Source: JADJWR01 sp964509545 (lineage in GTDB: Bacteria > Pseudomonadota > Gammaproteobacteria > Burkholderiales > Burkholderiaceae_F). Taken from it: 20,745 bases of DNA. Position 1 is the first letter of the stretch. Every line of letters begins with the position of its first letter. The position numbers were made by a program, and so were the translations under genes. Of this stretch, positions 1 through 7,342 are shown piece after piece. The notes beneath the pieces were generated by a model, which saw only the letters and a list, made by a program, of their open reading frames with translations, was not told the DNA's origin and searched no databases. The DNA lies in NCBI GenBank assembly GCA_964509545.1, contig CAZDXQ010000057.1, positions 1-20,745 on the forward strand. The letters are read 5' to 3'.

Positions 1-57
1 CTGATCCGCCTGACTTGCGTTCAGGCGCAGGCGCTGAAACTGTCGAAAATGAGTTAA
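1..57 (+). CDS. Possible C-terminal end of an upstream gene (partial)
   Basis: The first frame is open from base 1 and ends in TAA at 55-57, giving 18 residues that end in LSKMS. Nearly all codons end in G or C, as in the real genes here, which is the only support for coding. The piece is too short to assign to a family. A 7-bp inverted repeat (7-13 with 21-27) lies inside it. It could equally be non-coding leader DNA of the cytochrome gene. Confidence 0.3.
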   Translation: MIRLTCVQAQALKLSKMS

Positions 58-146
58 ACGCAGCCGCGCCCCGGCGGAGCGCCTGTCGGTCGCCCGGACT
101 TGACCCAGGCTAGGGCGCGACGCCATCGGGCCGCTAGCATGCGTGC

Positions 147-533
147 ATGAAGATCGAGACCCTGGCCGCGACGATGGCCGCGGCGCTTGCCGTGGCGGCG
201 CAGGCGCAGGACGCCACGCGCGGCGCGCGGCTGTATGCCGAGACCGCGAAGCTGACCGGCAGGCCGGTGGCCAGTTGCGTGGCCTGCCACGCCGACATGG
301 GCACGCTGCGCGAACTGATCCGCAATCGCGGCGGGCATCCCGACGATCCGGTGGCGCTGGCGCGCTGGCTCGATGCGGTGATCAGTGGGGCGCAAACGGG
401 CGCGGCGAATGCCAAGTCACAGTACCGCGGCGTGCTGACGGCGGCCGACCTGCGCGACCTGGCGGCGTACATCGCGCGCGCGATGCAGGCGCGAACCCGC
501 CTGCCGGAACTGGCCGGCGTCGAACCGCGTTGA
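147..533 (+). CDS. Small exported c-type cytochrome
   Basis: This is a 128-residue single-haem cytochrome c, expected to be periplasmic and to carry electrons. Residues 1-20 form a signal peptide (short basic start, Ala-rich core, AQA cleavage site). The haem-binding motif CVACH is at residues 44-48, and the C-terminal DLRDLAAYI helix is typical of class I cytochromes c. No methionine sits in the usual sixth-ligand position before that helix (the stretch reads GAANAKSQYRG), so the distal haem ligand is unclear. There is no good ribosome binding site before the ATG; the start was chosen because it gives a clean signal peptide. The gene converges on the FadH-type reductase and has no evident operon partner. 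Its electron donor and acceptor cannot be inferred from context. Confidence 0.85.
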   Translation: MKIETLAATMAAALAVAAQAQDATRGARLYAETAKLTGRPVASCVACHADMGTLRELIRNRGGHPDDPVALARWLDAVISGAQTGAANAKSQYRGVLTAADLRDLAAYIARAMQARTRLPELAGVEPR

Positions 534-571
534 AGTCCGCGGCTACCCGCCGCGCCGACGGGTGCAAACCC

Positions 572-617
572 GGCGCCGCGGCCCGCAGCGGCGACTACGC
601 TTCGCCGACGCGGCGCC
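572..617. terminator. Nested inverted repeat between convergent genes
   Basis: A perfect 9-bp inverted repeat (GGCGCCGCG at 572-580 and CGCGGCGCC at 609-617) encloses a second 6-bp stem (CGGCGA at 589-594 and TCGCCG at 602-607). It lies between the converging cytochrome and fadH genes and touches the fadH stop codon. It may act as a bidirectional terminator or be a REP-like intergenic repeat. No T-tract follows on either strand, so classical Rho-independent termination is not certain. Confidence 0.45.
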
Positions 618-2668
618 TACAGCCTCGCGGCCAGCCGCGTGCCCTGGTCGATGGCACGCTTCGCATCGAGTTCGGCCGCCTCATCGGCGCCGCCGATCAG
701 GTGCACGGCCACTCCGGCGGCCGCGAGCGGTGCCTGCAGTTCGCGCAGCGGTTCCTGCCCGGCGCAGAGCACGATCGTGTCGCACTCGATGAGCTGGCCG
801 TCCTTGCGCTCCTGCCCGTAGGTGACGAACAACCCCTCAGGCGTAATGCGCTCGTAGTTGACCCCGCCGATCATCTGCACCTGCTTCATCTGCAGCGCGG
901 CGCGGTGGATCCAGCCGGTGGTCTTGCCGAGGCCCTGGCCCAGCTTGCCGGCCTTGCGTTGCAGCAGCGTCACCTGCCGCGCGGGGGGTGACGGCCGCGG
1001 CCGGACCACGCCGCCGCGGACTTCGGCCGGATCGGCCACACCCCATTCGGCCAGCCATTCGTGCAGGTTCAGCGTCGGCGAGTGGCCGGGCGGCGTGACG
1101 AGGAATTCGGCGACGTCGAAGCCGATGCCGCCGGCGCCGACGATCGCCACGCGCTTGCCCACCGGCCTGCCGTGCAGCAGCACGTCGACGTAGCTCATCA
1201 CGTTGGCGCCGTCCTGGCCTGGGATGTTCGGGTCGCGCGCGGTCACGCCGGTGGCGAGGATCACGGCGTCGAACTTCTGCACGAGCAGAGCGTCGGCGCT
1301 GACGCGGGTGTTCAGATGCAGCTTCACGCCGCTGGCGTCAAGCCGGCGCGCGAAGTAGCGCAGCGTCTCGCTGAACTCCTCCTTGCCCGGAATCCGCCTG
1401 GCCATGTTGAACTGGCCGCCGATCTGCGCCGCGGCCTCGTACAGGTGGACCTCGTGGCCGCGTTCGGCGAGCGTCGTGGCCGCGGCCAGGCCGGCCGGGC
1501 CGGCGCCGACCACGGCAAAGCGCTTCGGCTGCGTCGCTGCAGCGATCGCCAGCACCGTCTCGTGTCCGGCGCGCGGGTTGACCAGACAACTGGCCAGCCG
1601 GTTCCTGAAGGCATGATCGAGGCAGGCCTGGTTGCAGGCGATGCAGGTGTTGATGTCCTCTGCGCGGCCGGCTCTGGCCTTGGCGACGAAGTCCGGGTCG
1701 GCGAGAAGCGGGCGGGCAAGGCTCACCATGTCGGCGCAGCCGTCGGCGAGCAGCCGCTCGGCGACCTCGGGCGTGTTGATCCGGTTGCTGGTCACCAGCG
1801 AGATCGTGATGCCGGCGGCGCGCAGTTCGTCGCGCATCTTCTTCGTCACCCAGGCGAAGGCGCCGCGGGGCACGCTGGTGGCGATGGTCGGCACGCGCGC
1901 CTCGTGCCAGCCGATGCCGGTGTTGATGATCGTCGCGCCGGCGTCGCTGATGGCCCTGGCGAGCAGTACCGCCTCCGGCCAGGAACTGCCGTCGGGGATC
2001 AGGTCGAGCATCGACAGCCGGTAGATGATGATGAAGTCGCGCCCGACCGCCTCGCGCGTGCGGGCGACGATCTGCACCGGCAGCCGCATCCGGTTCTCGT
2101 ACGGCCCGCCCCATTCGTCGGTGCGCTGGTTGGTGTGAGTGACGAGGAACTGGTTGATGAAGTAGCCCTCGCTGCCCATCACTTCGACGCCGTCGTAGCC
2201 GGCTTCGCGGGCCAGCGTCGCGCAGCGGACGAAGGCGCGGATCTGCCGCTCGATGCCCCGCGCCGAGAGCGCGCGCGGCGCGAAGGGCGAGATCGGGCTC
2301 TTGATGCGCGACGGCGCGACGCAGAACGGGTGGTAGCCGTAGCGGCCGGTGTGCAGGATCTGCAGCGCGATCTTTCCGCCTTCGGCGTGCACCGCATCGG
2401 TGACGAGCCGATGCCGCCGCGCTGCCGCGGAGGTGGCCAGCGTGCCGGCAAACGGCTTGGCCCAGCCGGCGATGTTCGGCGCGAAGCCGCCGGTGACCAT
2501 CAGGCCGACGCCGCCGCGTGCCCGCTCGGCGAAGTACGCCGCCATCGCCGGAAAGTGCCTGCGGCCGTCTTCCAGGCCGGTGTGCATGCTGCCCATCAGC
2601 ACGCGGTTGGGCAGCCGCGTGAAGCCGAGATCGAGCGGCGCGAGGAGGTGGGGGTACGGAGTGTCCAT
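617..2668 (-). CDS. fadH: NADPH-dependent 2,4-dienoyl-CoA reductase (FadH type)
   Basis: This 683-residue iron-sulfur flavoprotein of the FadH / old yellow enzyme-like family reduces 2,4-dienoyl-CoA intermediates in the beta-oxidation of unsaturated acyl chains, in the cytoplasm. An N-terminal FMN TIM barrel (about residues 5-330) carries the catalytic candidates Tyr169 (SEGY) and His255 (GIGWHEAR). The 4Fe-4S ligands are Cys342, 345, 349 and 361 in the FadH spacing CX2CX3CX11C. A FAD/NAD(P) half follows, with GAGPAG at 388-393 and a second dinucleotide motif in VAIVGAGGIGFD. The length is close to E. coli FadH (672). The frame extends 36 codons further upstream, but MDTPYPHLLAPLDLGF matches the family N-terminus, so that ATG was chosen; no clear ribosome binding site precedes it. 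The gene lies 109 bp downstream of the kinase gene on the same strand. Confidence 0.93.
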   Translation of the reverse strand: MDTPYPHLLAPLDLGFTRLPNRVLMGSMHTGLEDGRRHFPAMAAYFAERARGGVGLMVTGGFAPNIAGWAKPFAGTLATSAAARRHRLVTDAVHAEGGKIALQILHTGRYGYHPFCVAPSRIKSPISPFAPRALSARGIERQIRAFVRCATLAREAGYDGVEVMGSEGYFINQFLVTHTNQRTDEWGGPYENRMRLPVQIVARTREAVGRDFIIIYRLSMLDLIPDGSSWPEAVLLARAISDAGATIINTGIGWHEARVPTIATSVPRGAFAWVTKKMRDELRAAGITISLVTSNRINTPEVAERLLADGCADMVSLARPLLADPDFVAKARAGRAEDINTCIACNQACLDHAFRNRLASCLVNPRAGHETVLAIAAATQPKRFAVVGAGPAGLAAATTLAERGHEVHLYEAAAQIGGQFNMARRIPGKEEFSETLRYFARRLDASGVKLHLNTRVSADALLVQKFDAVILATGVTARDPNIPGQDGANVMSYVDVLLHGRPVGKRVAIVGAGGIGFDVAEFLVTPPGHSPTLNLHEWLAEWGVADPAEVRGGVVRPRPSPPARQVTLLQRKAGKLGQGLGKTTGWIHRAALQMKQVQMIGGVNYERITPEGLFVTYGQERKDGQLIECDTIVLCAGQEPLRELQAPLAAAGVAVHLIGGADEAAELDAKRAIDQGTRLAARL

Positions 2669-2756
2669 GGCGCCGATGGTAGCCGGGCGCCACGCGCGCA
2701 GTCGTGAACTGCGGCAGGTCGAGGCGCGTGCAGATCGAGGCCGGGGCGCCAGCGCC

Positions 2757-2776
2757 TTGCTGCCGGCAGGCGGCAA
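2757..2776 (-). terminator. Hairpin just after the kinase stop codon
   Basis: Two 8-nt arms (2757-2764 and 2769-2776) pair with one G-U wobble around a 4-nt loop, starting one base after the kinase stop codon. The position suits a terminator or an RNA 3'-end stabiliser that separates the sigma/kinase unit from fadH. No U-tract follows, so termination is an inference from position alone. Confidence 0.35.
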
Positions 2777-2777
2777 C

Positions 2778-5450
2778 TCAGCGAGCCGAAACCGGCGGAT
2801 CGCCGTCGAGCTTCATCCTGGCCAGCAGCGTCCGGTAGCGCGGGTCGTCGTGCAGGCCGCGCAGGAACCGATCGACCCTGATCCGCTCGCAGCCGCTGTG
2901 CCGGGCCGCGCAGGCCGCGGTCAGCCACTCGAACGCAGGGTTTTTCTCCCCGCGCAAAGCGTGGATCTGGGCGATGGAGTAGGCATTGCCACTGCCGTAC
3001 TTCTTCAGTTCGTGCAAGGCCGCGTCTGCTTCCACCTTTCTCCCAAGCGTCCAGTGCGCGATCGACTGGGCCCACAGTCGGTAACCCTGATGCGATTCTT
3101 CGGCCGCTTCGGCCAGCGCTTCCGTTCCCTTGCCGAGAAGCGCCAGCGCCACGCCGATCAGGCTGTGGTTGCCGACCGCGTGCGGATTCAGCTGCAACTC
3201 GCGGCGGAACAGCGCCATCGATTCCTCCAGTCGCCCACTGTCGAACAGGTACTGGCCCAGGGTGCCGATGGCGGAGGCGTTCAGTGGATCTCGATCGAGG
3301 ATCTGCCGCTGGATCTTGATGGCCTCGTCGAGGTGGCCGGTGATGCTGGCGAAGTGGGCCTCGCAGTCCGGCAGGTAAAGGGCGTCGTTCAGGTCGATGT
3401 TGCGCATGCGATCCAGTTCGGCGCGCGCCTCGGCCCATTGATGCTCGACCTGAACCAGGTAACGGTAGCGCGCGGCGCGCGCGGCCATCAGGTTCGGATC
3501 GATTCGCAGGGCATTGTCGATCGCGTCCCGGGCCCCTGCATTGCCTTCGCTTGCCGGCGCCCACGACAGTCGCGCCTGCCTCATGTACAGCAGTCCGAGC
3601 TTCACCCAGGGCATGGCGTAGCCGGGATCGAGCGCAGCGGCCTTCCTGAACAGCACCTCGGCGCGCTCCGCATCCCTCTTGAACGGGCCGTTCGAATAGA
3701 CATCACCCTGCAGTACCAGGGTGTAGGCGTCGATGCCGGGTGCCCGGGCCTCGCGTTGTGCCTTCTGCTCGACACCGGAGCGCAGCACGCGCGCAACGCC
3801 TTGCGCGATTTCGTCCTGCACCTTGAAGATTTCGCTTCGGGCGCGTTCGTAGGTCTGCGACCAGACCGGGCTTCCGTCCGAAGCGCGGTGCAGCCGGGCG
3901 CTGATGCGCAGCGCGGTCGCGCTGTTGCGCACGCTGCCCACCAGCACGAAGGCCACGCCCAGCCGGGCGGCGATCGAACGGACGTCCTCGTTGCTGTCCC
4001 TGAAGGCAAAGGCGGACGTGCGCGCGATCACGCGCAGGTCTGGGCGATGCGCCAGGCGGTCGATCAACTCCTCGGACAGTCCATCGGAGAAGTATTGCTG
4101 GTCGCGCGTCTCGCTCAGGTCGGCAAAGGGCAGCACGGCGACCGACTTGTCCGCAGGCGCCTGAGGCGCGGCCGGCGGGTCGGCGGCGACCTCCGCCGCC
4201 GGCACCCGGGCCGCGTCCGGCACCTGCAGCAGCGCGGCAGCGAGGCCGACGGCGCCGGCGGCGAGTGCGGCGGTGAGCGTCAAGCCGACCCGATGCCGGG
4301 CCAGGAACTTGGTCATCCTGTAGCGCACGGACGGCGGGACGGCCTGCACCACGTCGCCGGCGAGGAAGGCGCGCAGGTCACGTGCCAGCGCCGCAGCGCT
4401 GCCGTATCTTTCCGCGGGCGCCCGGGACAGCGCTTTCAGGACCACCGCGTCCAGCTCTTTTGCGAGGACCTGCCGGATGCGCGATGGGCTGCCGCCGCGC
4501 GCGGCTGCCGCTTCGGCATCGACCCGCACGCTGGGTGGCGTCACGGCGGCGTCCGGCCCCATCGCTGCGGTCGCCGTGACGCGAGGCGGATGCCCGCACA
4601 GCAGTTCGTACAGCATCACGCCCAGCGAGTACACGTCGCTGGCGGCATCGATTGGGTCGCCGGCGATCTGCTCCGGGCTTGCATAGGCGGGCGTCAGCGC
4701 CGTGCCGTACACCTGCGTCGTGTCGTCCGCCGTTTTCTGCATCATTCTGGCGACACCGAAGTCGAGCAGGCTGACCCGACCCGCGTCCGTGACCAGGACA
4801 TTGCTCGGCTTGAGGTCGCGGTGCAGGACGCCTCGACGATGGGCGTACTCCACTGCCTCCAGCACTTGCAGCATCAGCTCGATGCGCTGGCGTATCCCGA
4901 GCCGCTGCGCGTCGGCCCACTGCAGCAGGTTCGTGCCGTCGACGTATTCGAGGGCCAGATACGGCCTGCCGTCCTCGCTCAGGCCGGCGTCATAGAAGCG
5001 GGCGATGTGCGGGTGCTCGAGCGAGGCGAGGATGTCCCTCTCGATGACGAAACGTCGCGCCAGGTCCTCGCGCCATTTCAGCCGAAGCGGGATCTTCAGC
5101 GCCACCTGGCGCCTGAAGGCGCCGTCGGCGCGCTGCGCCAGCCAGACCTCGGCCATGCCGCCGGCGCCGAGCCGCTGCGATAACTGATAAGGCCCGATTC
5201 GTTCGCCGGCCCGCAGCCCGCTGTCGGTGGGCGCGCCAAGCTCTGCGCGGATCCCGTCGAGCCGCGCCATCGCTTCGCTGCCGAAGACGTCGCCGGGTGG
5301 CGGAAACAGTCCCTTTCGCAGCGCCGCCTCGAGGTCCCGGTGTTCCGACGGCAGGGCCTGCAGCCACCGCTGCCGGCCCGCCTCGTCCAGGTCGATGGCC
5401 TCGTCGAGCAGGCGGCGCATGCGCGCCAGTTGCTCGGTCGTCAGTTTCAT
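2778..5450 (-). CDS. Transmembrane Ser/Thr protein kinase with TolB-like and TPR regions
   Basis: This 890-residue Hanks-type kinase begins with an N-terminal helical region (1-80) of the kind seen in sigma-factor-linked kinases. The kinase domain spans about 85-365, with the P-loop GAGGMAEV (95-102), Lys119 in VALK, Glu137, the catalytic loop HRDLKPSN (210-217), DFG (230-232) and SPE (258-260); all key catalytic residues are present. One membrane helix (about 389-409) is followed by a TolB/FlgO-like region (about 436-560, starting VAVLPFADLSE) and TPR-like repeats to the end, probably on the far side of the membrane. The gene starts 14 bp after the ECF sigma gene on the same strand, an arrangement common for this sigma family. 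The kinase probably phosphorylates proteins in response to a signal sensed by the TPR part. Its substrate is unknown; the sigma factor is the obvious candidate. Confidence 0.93.
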   Translation of the reverse strand: MKLTTEQLARMRRLLDEAIDLDEAGRQRWLQALPSEHRDLEAALRKGLFPPPGDVFGSEAMARLDGIRAELGAPTDSGLRAGERIGPYQLSQRLGAGGMAEVWLAQRADGAFRRQVALKIPLRLKWREDLARRFVIERDILASLEHPHIARFYDAGLSEDGRPYLALEYVDGTNLLQWADAQRLGIRQRIELMLQVLEAVEYAHRRGVLHRDLKPSNVLVTDAGRVSLLDFGVARMMQKTADDTTQVYGTALTPAYASPEQIAGDPIDAASDVYSLGVMLYELLCGHPPRVTATAAMGPDAAVTPPSVRVDAEAAAARGGSPSRIRQVLAKELDAVVLKALSRAPAERYGSAAALARDLRAFLAGDVVQAVPPSVRYRMTKFLARHRVGLTLTAALAAGAVGLAAALLQVPDAARVPAAEVAADPPAAPQAPADKSVAVLPFADLSETRDQQYFSDGLSEELIDRLAHRPDLRVIARTSAFAFRDSNEDVRSIAARLGVAFVLVGSVRNSATALRISARLHRASDGSPVWSQTYERARSEIFKVQDEIAQGVARVLRSGVEQKAQREARAPGIDAYTLVLQGDVYSNGPFKRDAERAEVLFRKAAALDPGYAMPWVKLGLLYMRQARLSWAPASEGNAGARDAIDNALRIDPNLMAARAARYRYLVQVEHQWAEARAELDRMRNIDLNDALYLPDCEAHFASITGHLDEAIKIQRQILDRDPLNASAIGTLGQYLFDSGRLEESMALFRRELQLNPHAVGNHSLIGVALALLGKGTEALAEAAEESHQGYRLWAQSIAHWTLGRKVEADAALHELKKYGSGNAYSIAQIHALRGEKNPAFEWLTAACAARHSGCERIRVDRFLRGLHDDPRYRTLLARMKLDGDPPVSAR

Positions 5451-5464
5451 CCGGGGTGCGCCGA

Positions 5465-6040
5465 TCAGGGCGGACTCAGGATCGCCCGCAGCAGCGCCTT
5501 TGCCTTTTCCCAGTCGCGCTGCACCGTGCGTTCGGTGACGGCGAGCGTCTCGGCGATCTCCCTGTCGCTGTAGCCGCCGAAGTAGCGCATCTCCACCATC
5601 TGCGCTGCCCGCGCGTCCGCCTGCTCCAGCGCCTGCAGCGCCTCGTGCACTTGGACGATTTCCTCTTCGCCTTGCCCGAGTTCGTGCACGAGATCGGTCG
5701 CCAGGGTCAGTTTCTGCGCGTTGCCGCCACGCCGCTCGGCCAGGCGCGCACGGGCGCTGTCGACGATCACCGACCGCATCACCTGCGCGGCGTAGCCGAA
5801 GAACGACCGTCGATCGTCGAGCTTCAGCTGTCCCGACCGAACCAGGCGCAGGTAGGACTCGTGCACCAGTGCCGTCGTGTCGAGCACTGTATTGCGGCCG
5901 CCGTCGCGCAGGCGCAGGTGCGCCAGGCGCCGCAGCTCCCGGTAGGCAGCGGCGAACAGCGCATCGCGGGCGCTGCGGTCCCCGTCCTGAGCGCGCGCCA
6001 GAAGCACTGTCATCTGCTCATCGGCTGGCCGACCCGTCAT
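5465..6040 (-). CDS. ECF-type RNA polymerase sigma factor
   Basis: This 191-residue sigma-70 family protein is of the ECF group often paired with Ser/Thr kinases (TIGR02999 / Sigma70_ECF type). Region 2 spans about 20-100 (RRSFFGYAAQVMRSVIVD includes the -10 recognition part), and region 4 about 135-185, with the helix-turn-helix YSDREIAETLAVTERTVQRD. There is no anti-sigma gene next to it and no extra C-terminal domain. The chosen ATG at 6040 has a GGAGG four bases upstream; an earlier in-frame start would add 21 unconserved residues. It is the first gene of a two-gene unit with the kinase, so activity may be set by phosphorylation rather than by an anti-sigma factor; this is known for some ECF groups and is inferred here. 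Confidence 0.92.
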   Translation of the reverse strand: MTGRPADEQMTVLLARAQDGDRSARDALFAAAYRELRRLAHLRLRDGGRNTVLDTTALVHESYLRLVRSGQLKLDDRRSFFGYAAQVMRSVIVDSARARLAERRGGNAQKLTLATDLVHELGQGEEEIVQVHEALQALEQADARAAQMVEMRYFGGYSDREIAETLAVTERTVQRDWEKAKALLRAILSPP

Positions 6041-6264
6041 CAAGCCTCCATCCTGCGGCAGTCGAACGCGGCGCCGCCGATTTTGCACCGGCCCATCGCC
6101 CACCGCATGCGAACGGGTCGATGCCTGGTCTTTGCCGTCGGTGGCCGCCCGCCCGGCGACCGATGTCAGTCTGGCCGGCGGGATCTCGTTCTTTCCGGTG
6201 AGGCGGCGCGAAAGCGCCTCCGAAACCCCACCGTGAAATGAACCCTGCCGAGAAGGATTTCCTC
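6041..6264. other. Divergent intergenic region between sigma gene and sensor unit
   Basis: This non-coding stretch must hold the start signals for the sigma/kinase unit (leftward) and the sensor unit (rightward). I could not find a convincing -35/-10 pair on either strand. It contains a compact hairpin, GGCGC (6205-6209), GAAA loop (6210-6213), GCGCC (6214-6218), a GNRA-type loop when read on the plus strand, framed by CGGTG (6196-6200) and CACCG (6229-6233). The hairpin would lie in the 5' leader of the rightward transcript. Confidence 0.35.
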
Positions 6265-6402
6265 ATGGGAGACAGCACCCACAACGTCTGCAGGCGCACC
6301 GTGCCCCGAGCGCCCAGGCGTCCAAGCCTCGACCCACCGGCCCTGCGCCGCAATCCGTGGTCCGCGATCGCAAGTCGGGTCCACGTCGGGAGCGGCACAT
6401 GA
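6265..6402 (+). CDS. 45-codon ORF overlapping the haem sensor start (possible leader peptide)
   Basis: An ATG at 6265 is preceded by AAGGA seven bases upstream, a better ribosome binding site than many genes here. The frame runs 45 codons to a TGA that overlaps the ATG of the sensor gene as ATGA (6399-6402), the classic arrangement for translational coupling. The product is Arg- and Pro-rich with no recognisable domain, no signal peptide and one Cys. Most codons end in G or C, but composition by codon position is not clearly gene-like. It may be a real small protein, a leader ORF that controls sensor translation, or chance; the conserved overlap is the best argument for it. Confidence 0.35.
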   Translation: MGDSTHNVCRRTVPRAPRRPSLDPPALRRNPWSAIASRVHVGSGT

Positions 6403-7277
6403 AGCTGCTGCCGAAGTTCAACCTCGTTCTGTTCGTGCTGTTCGCCGTCGGCATCGCCGCGACGTCCTACGTGTCGCGCGAGCTGTTGCAGCGCAACGCC
6501 CGCGACGAGGTCTACGACAACGCCAGACTGCTGCTCGACAGCGCCCTGGCCGTGCGCGAATACACGAGCAGGAACATCGCGCCGCTGCTCGAGACGCAGA
6601 TCAAGTACGAGTTCCGGCCGGAGATGGTGTCGGCGTTCTCGGCCATCGAAGTGCTGAGGAACCTGCGCGAGGCGAATCCGGAGTACCGGCAGTTCATCTA
6701 CCGGGAGGCCACGCTGAATCCCTCCAACCCGGCTAACAAGGCGGTCGAATGGGAGGCCGACATCATCAACGGCTTCCGCAACGGAACGATCGGTTCGCCG
6801 CTGTCAGGCGAGCGCGATACCCCGAACGGGCCGATGCTTTACGTCGCCAAGCCGCTGAAGGTTGGCGGCGCGTGCCTGCGCTGCCACGACACGGCGGCCA
6901 CTGCGCCGCCAACGCAGCTTGCGAAGTACGGGGCTGCCGGCGGCTTCGGCTGGAAGCCCGGCGAGATCGTCGCCGCGCAAATCATCCAGGTGCCCAAGAC
7001 GGTCGCGCTGGCACGCGCCGAGGCAACCTTCCGCGTCTTCATGGGCGCCCTGGTGGGCGTTCTGCTGGCCATCGCGCTGACCCTGAACCTGCTGCTGTGG
7101 TGGATGTTTATCCGTCCTGTCACACGCATCTCGGCGCTCGCCGACCGGATCAGCCTCGGCGAGGTCGATGCGCCGGAGTTCGCTGCCCGCGGTCGCGATG
7201 AAATCGGCATGCTTGCCGAGTCGCTGTCGAGGATGCGGCGCAGCCTGGTGCACGCGATCAGGATGCTGGAGGCCTGA
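6399..7277 (+). CDS. Membrane haem-c sensor protein (Tll0287-like/DUF3365 plus HAMP)
   Basis: This 292-residue inner-membrane protein has a first membrane helix at about 8-25, a periplasmic Tll0287-like (DUF3365) domain at about 30-205 with the covalent haem motif CLRCH at 159-163, a second helix at about 213-236, and a HAMP linker from about 237 to the end (DEIGMLAESLSRM is the second HAMP helix). The protein stops right after HAMP, so it has no kinase, cyclase or methyl-accepting domain of its own and probably signals through a partner. The ATG at 6399 was chosen because GGGAG lies six bases upstream and the first membrane helix then starts near residue 8; a longer frame from 6357 is less likely. 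The divergent ECF sigma/kinase pair is the nearest candidate partner. The ligand (redox state or a small gas) is unknown. Confidence 0.88.
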   Translation: MKLLPKFNLVLFVLFAVGIAATSYVSRELLQRNARDEVYDNARLLLDSALAVREYTSRNIAPLLETQIKYEFRPEMVSAFSAIEVLRNLREANPEYRQFIYREATLNPSNPANKAVEWEADIINGFRNGTIGSPLSGERDTPNGPMLYVAKPLKVGGACLRCHDTAATAPPTQLAKYGAAGGFGWKPGEIVAAQIIQVPKTVALARAEATFRVFMGALVGVLLAIALTLNLLLWWMFIRPVTRISALADRISLGEVDAPEFAARGRDEIGMLAESLSRMRRSLVHAIRMLEA

Positions 7278-7310
7278 CCTGCGATCCGCACGATGGATGC
7301 GCCGACGCCT

Positions 7311-7342
7311 GCGCCGGCCCGCTGGGAATCAGTGGCCGGCGC
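7311..7342. terminator. Inverted repeat at the convergent sensor/maoC-pta ends
   Basis: A perfect 9-bp inverted repeat, GCGCCGGCC (7311-7319) and GGCCGGCGC (7334-7342), with a 14-nt loop, lies in the short gap between two converging genes and spans the stop codon of the maoC-pta gene. It is placed as a shared terminator. No T-tract follows on either strand. Confidence 0.4.

Noticed and set aside
7..27. 7-bp inverted repeat (CGCCTGA/TCAGGCG) as a terminator
   Set aside because: It lies upstream of the TAA of the possible partial gene, has no T-tract, and seven base pairs are not rare in such GC-rich DNA.
100..105. TTGACC as the -35 of a cytochrome c promoter
   Set aside because: No -10-like hexamer lies 16-18 bp downstream (the sequence there is CATCGG).
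1061..2707. Long plus-strand open frame opposite fadH
   Set aside because: It is antisense to a well-supported FadH gene with intact motifs; its translation is Arg/Ala/Val/His-rich without domains, as expected for mirrored GC-rich codons.
2349..5183. 944-codon plus-strand open frame opposite the kinase and fadH
   Set aside because: The kinase on the other strand has every catalytic motif; the antisense product has no recognisable fold and crosses a gene boundary.
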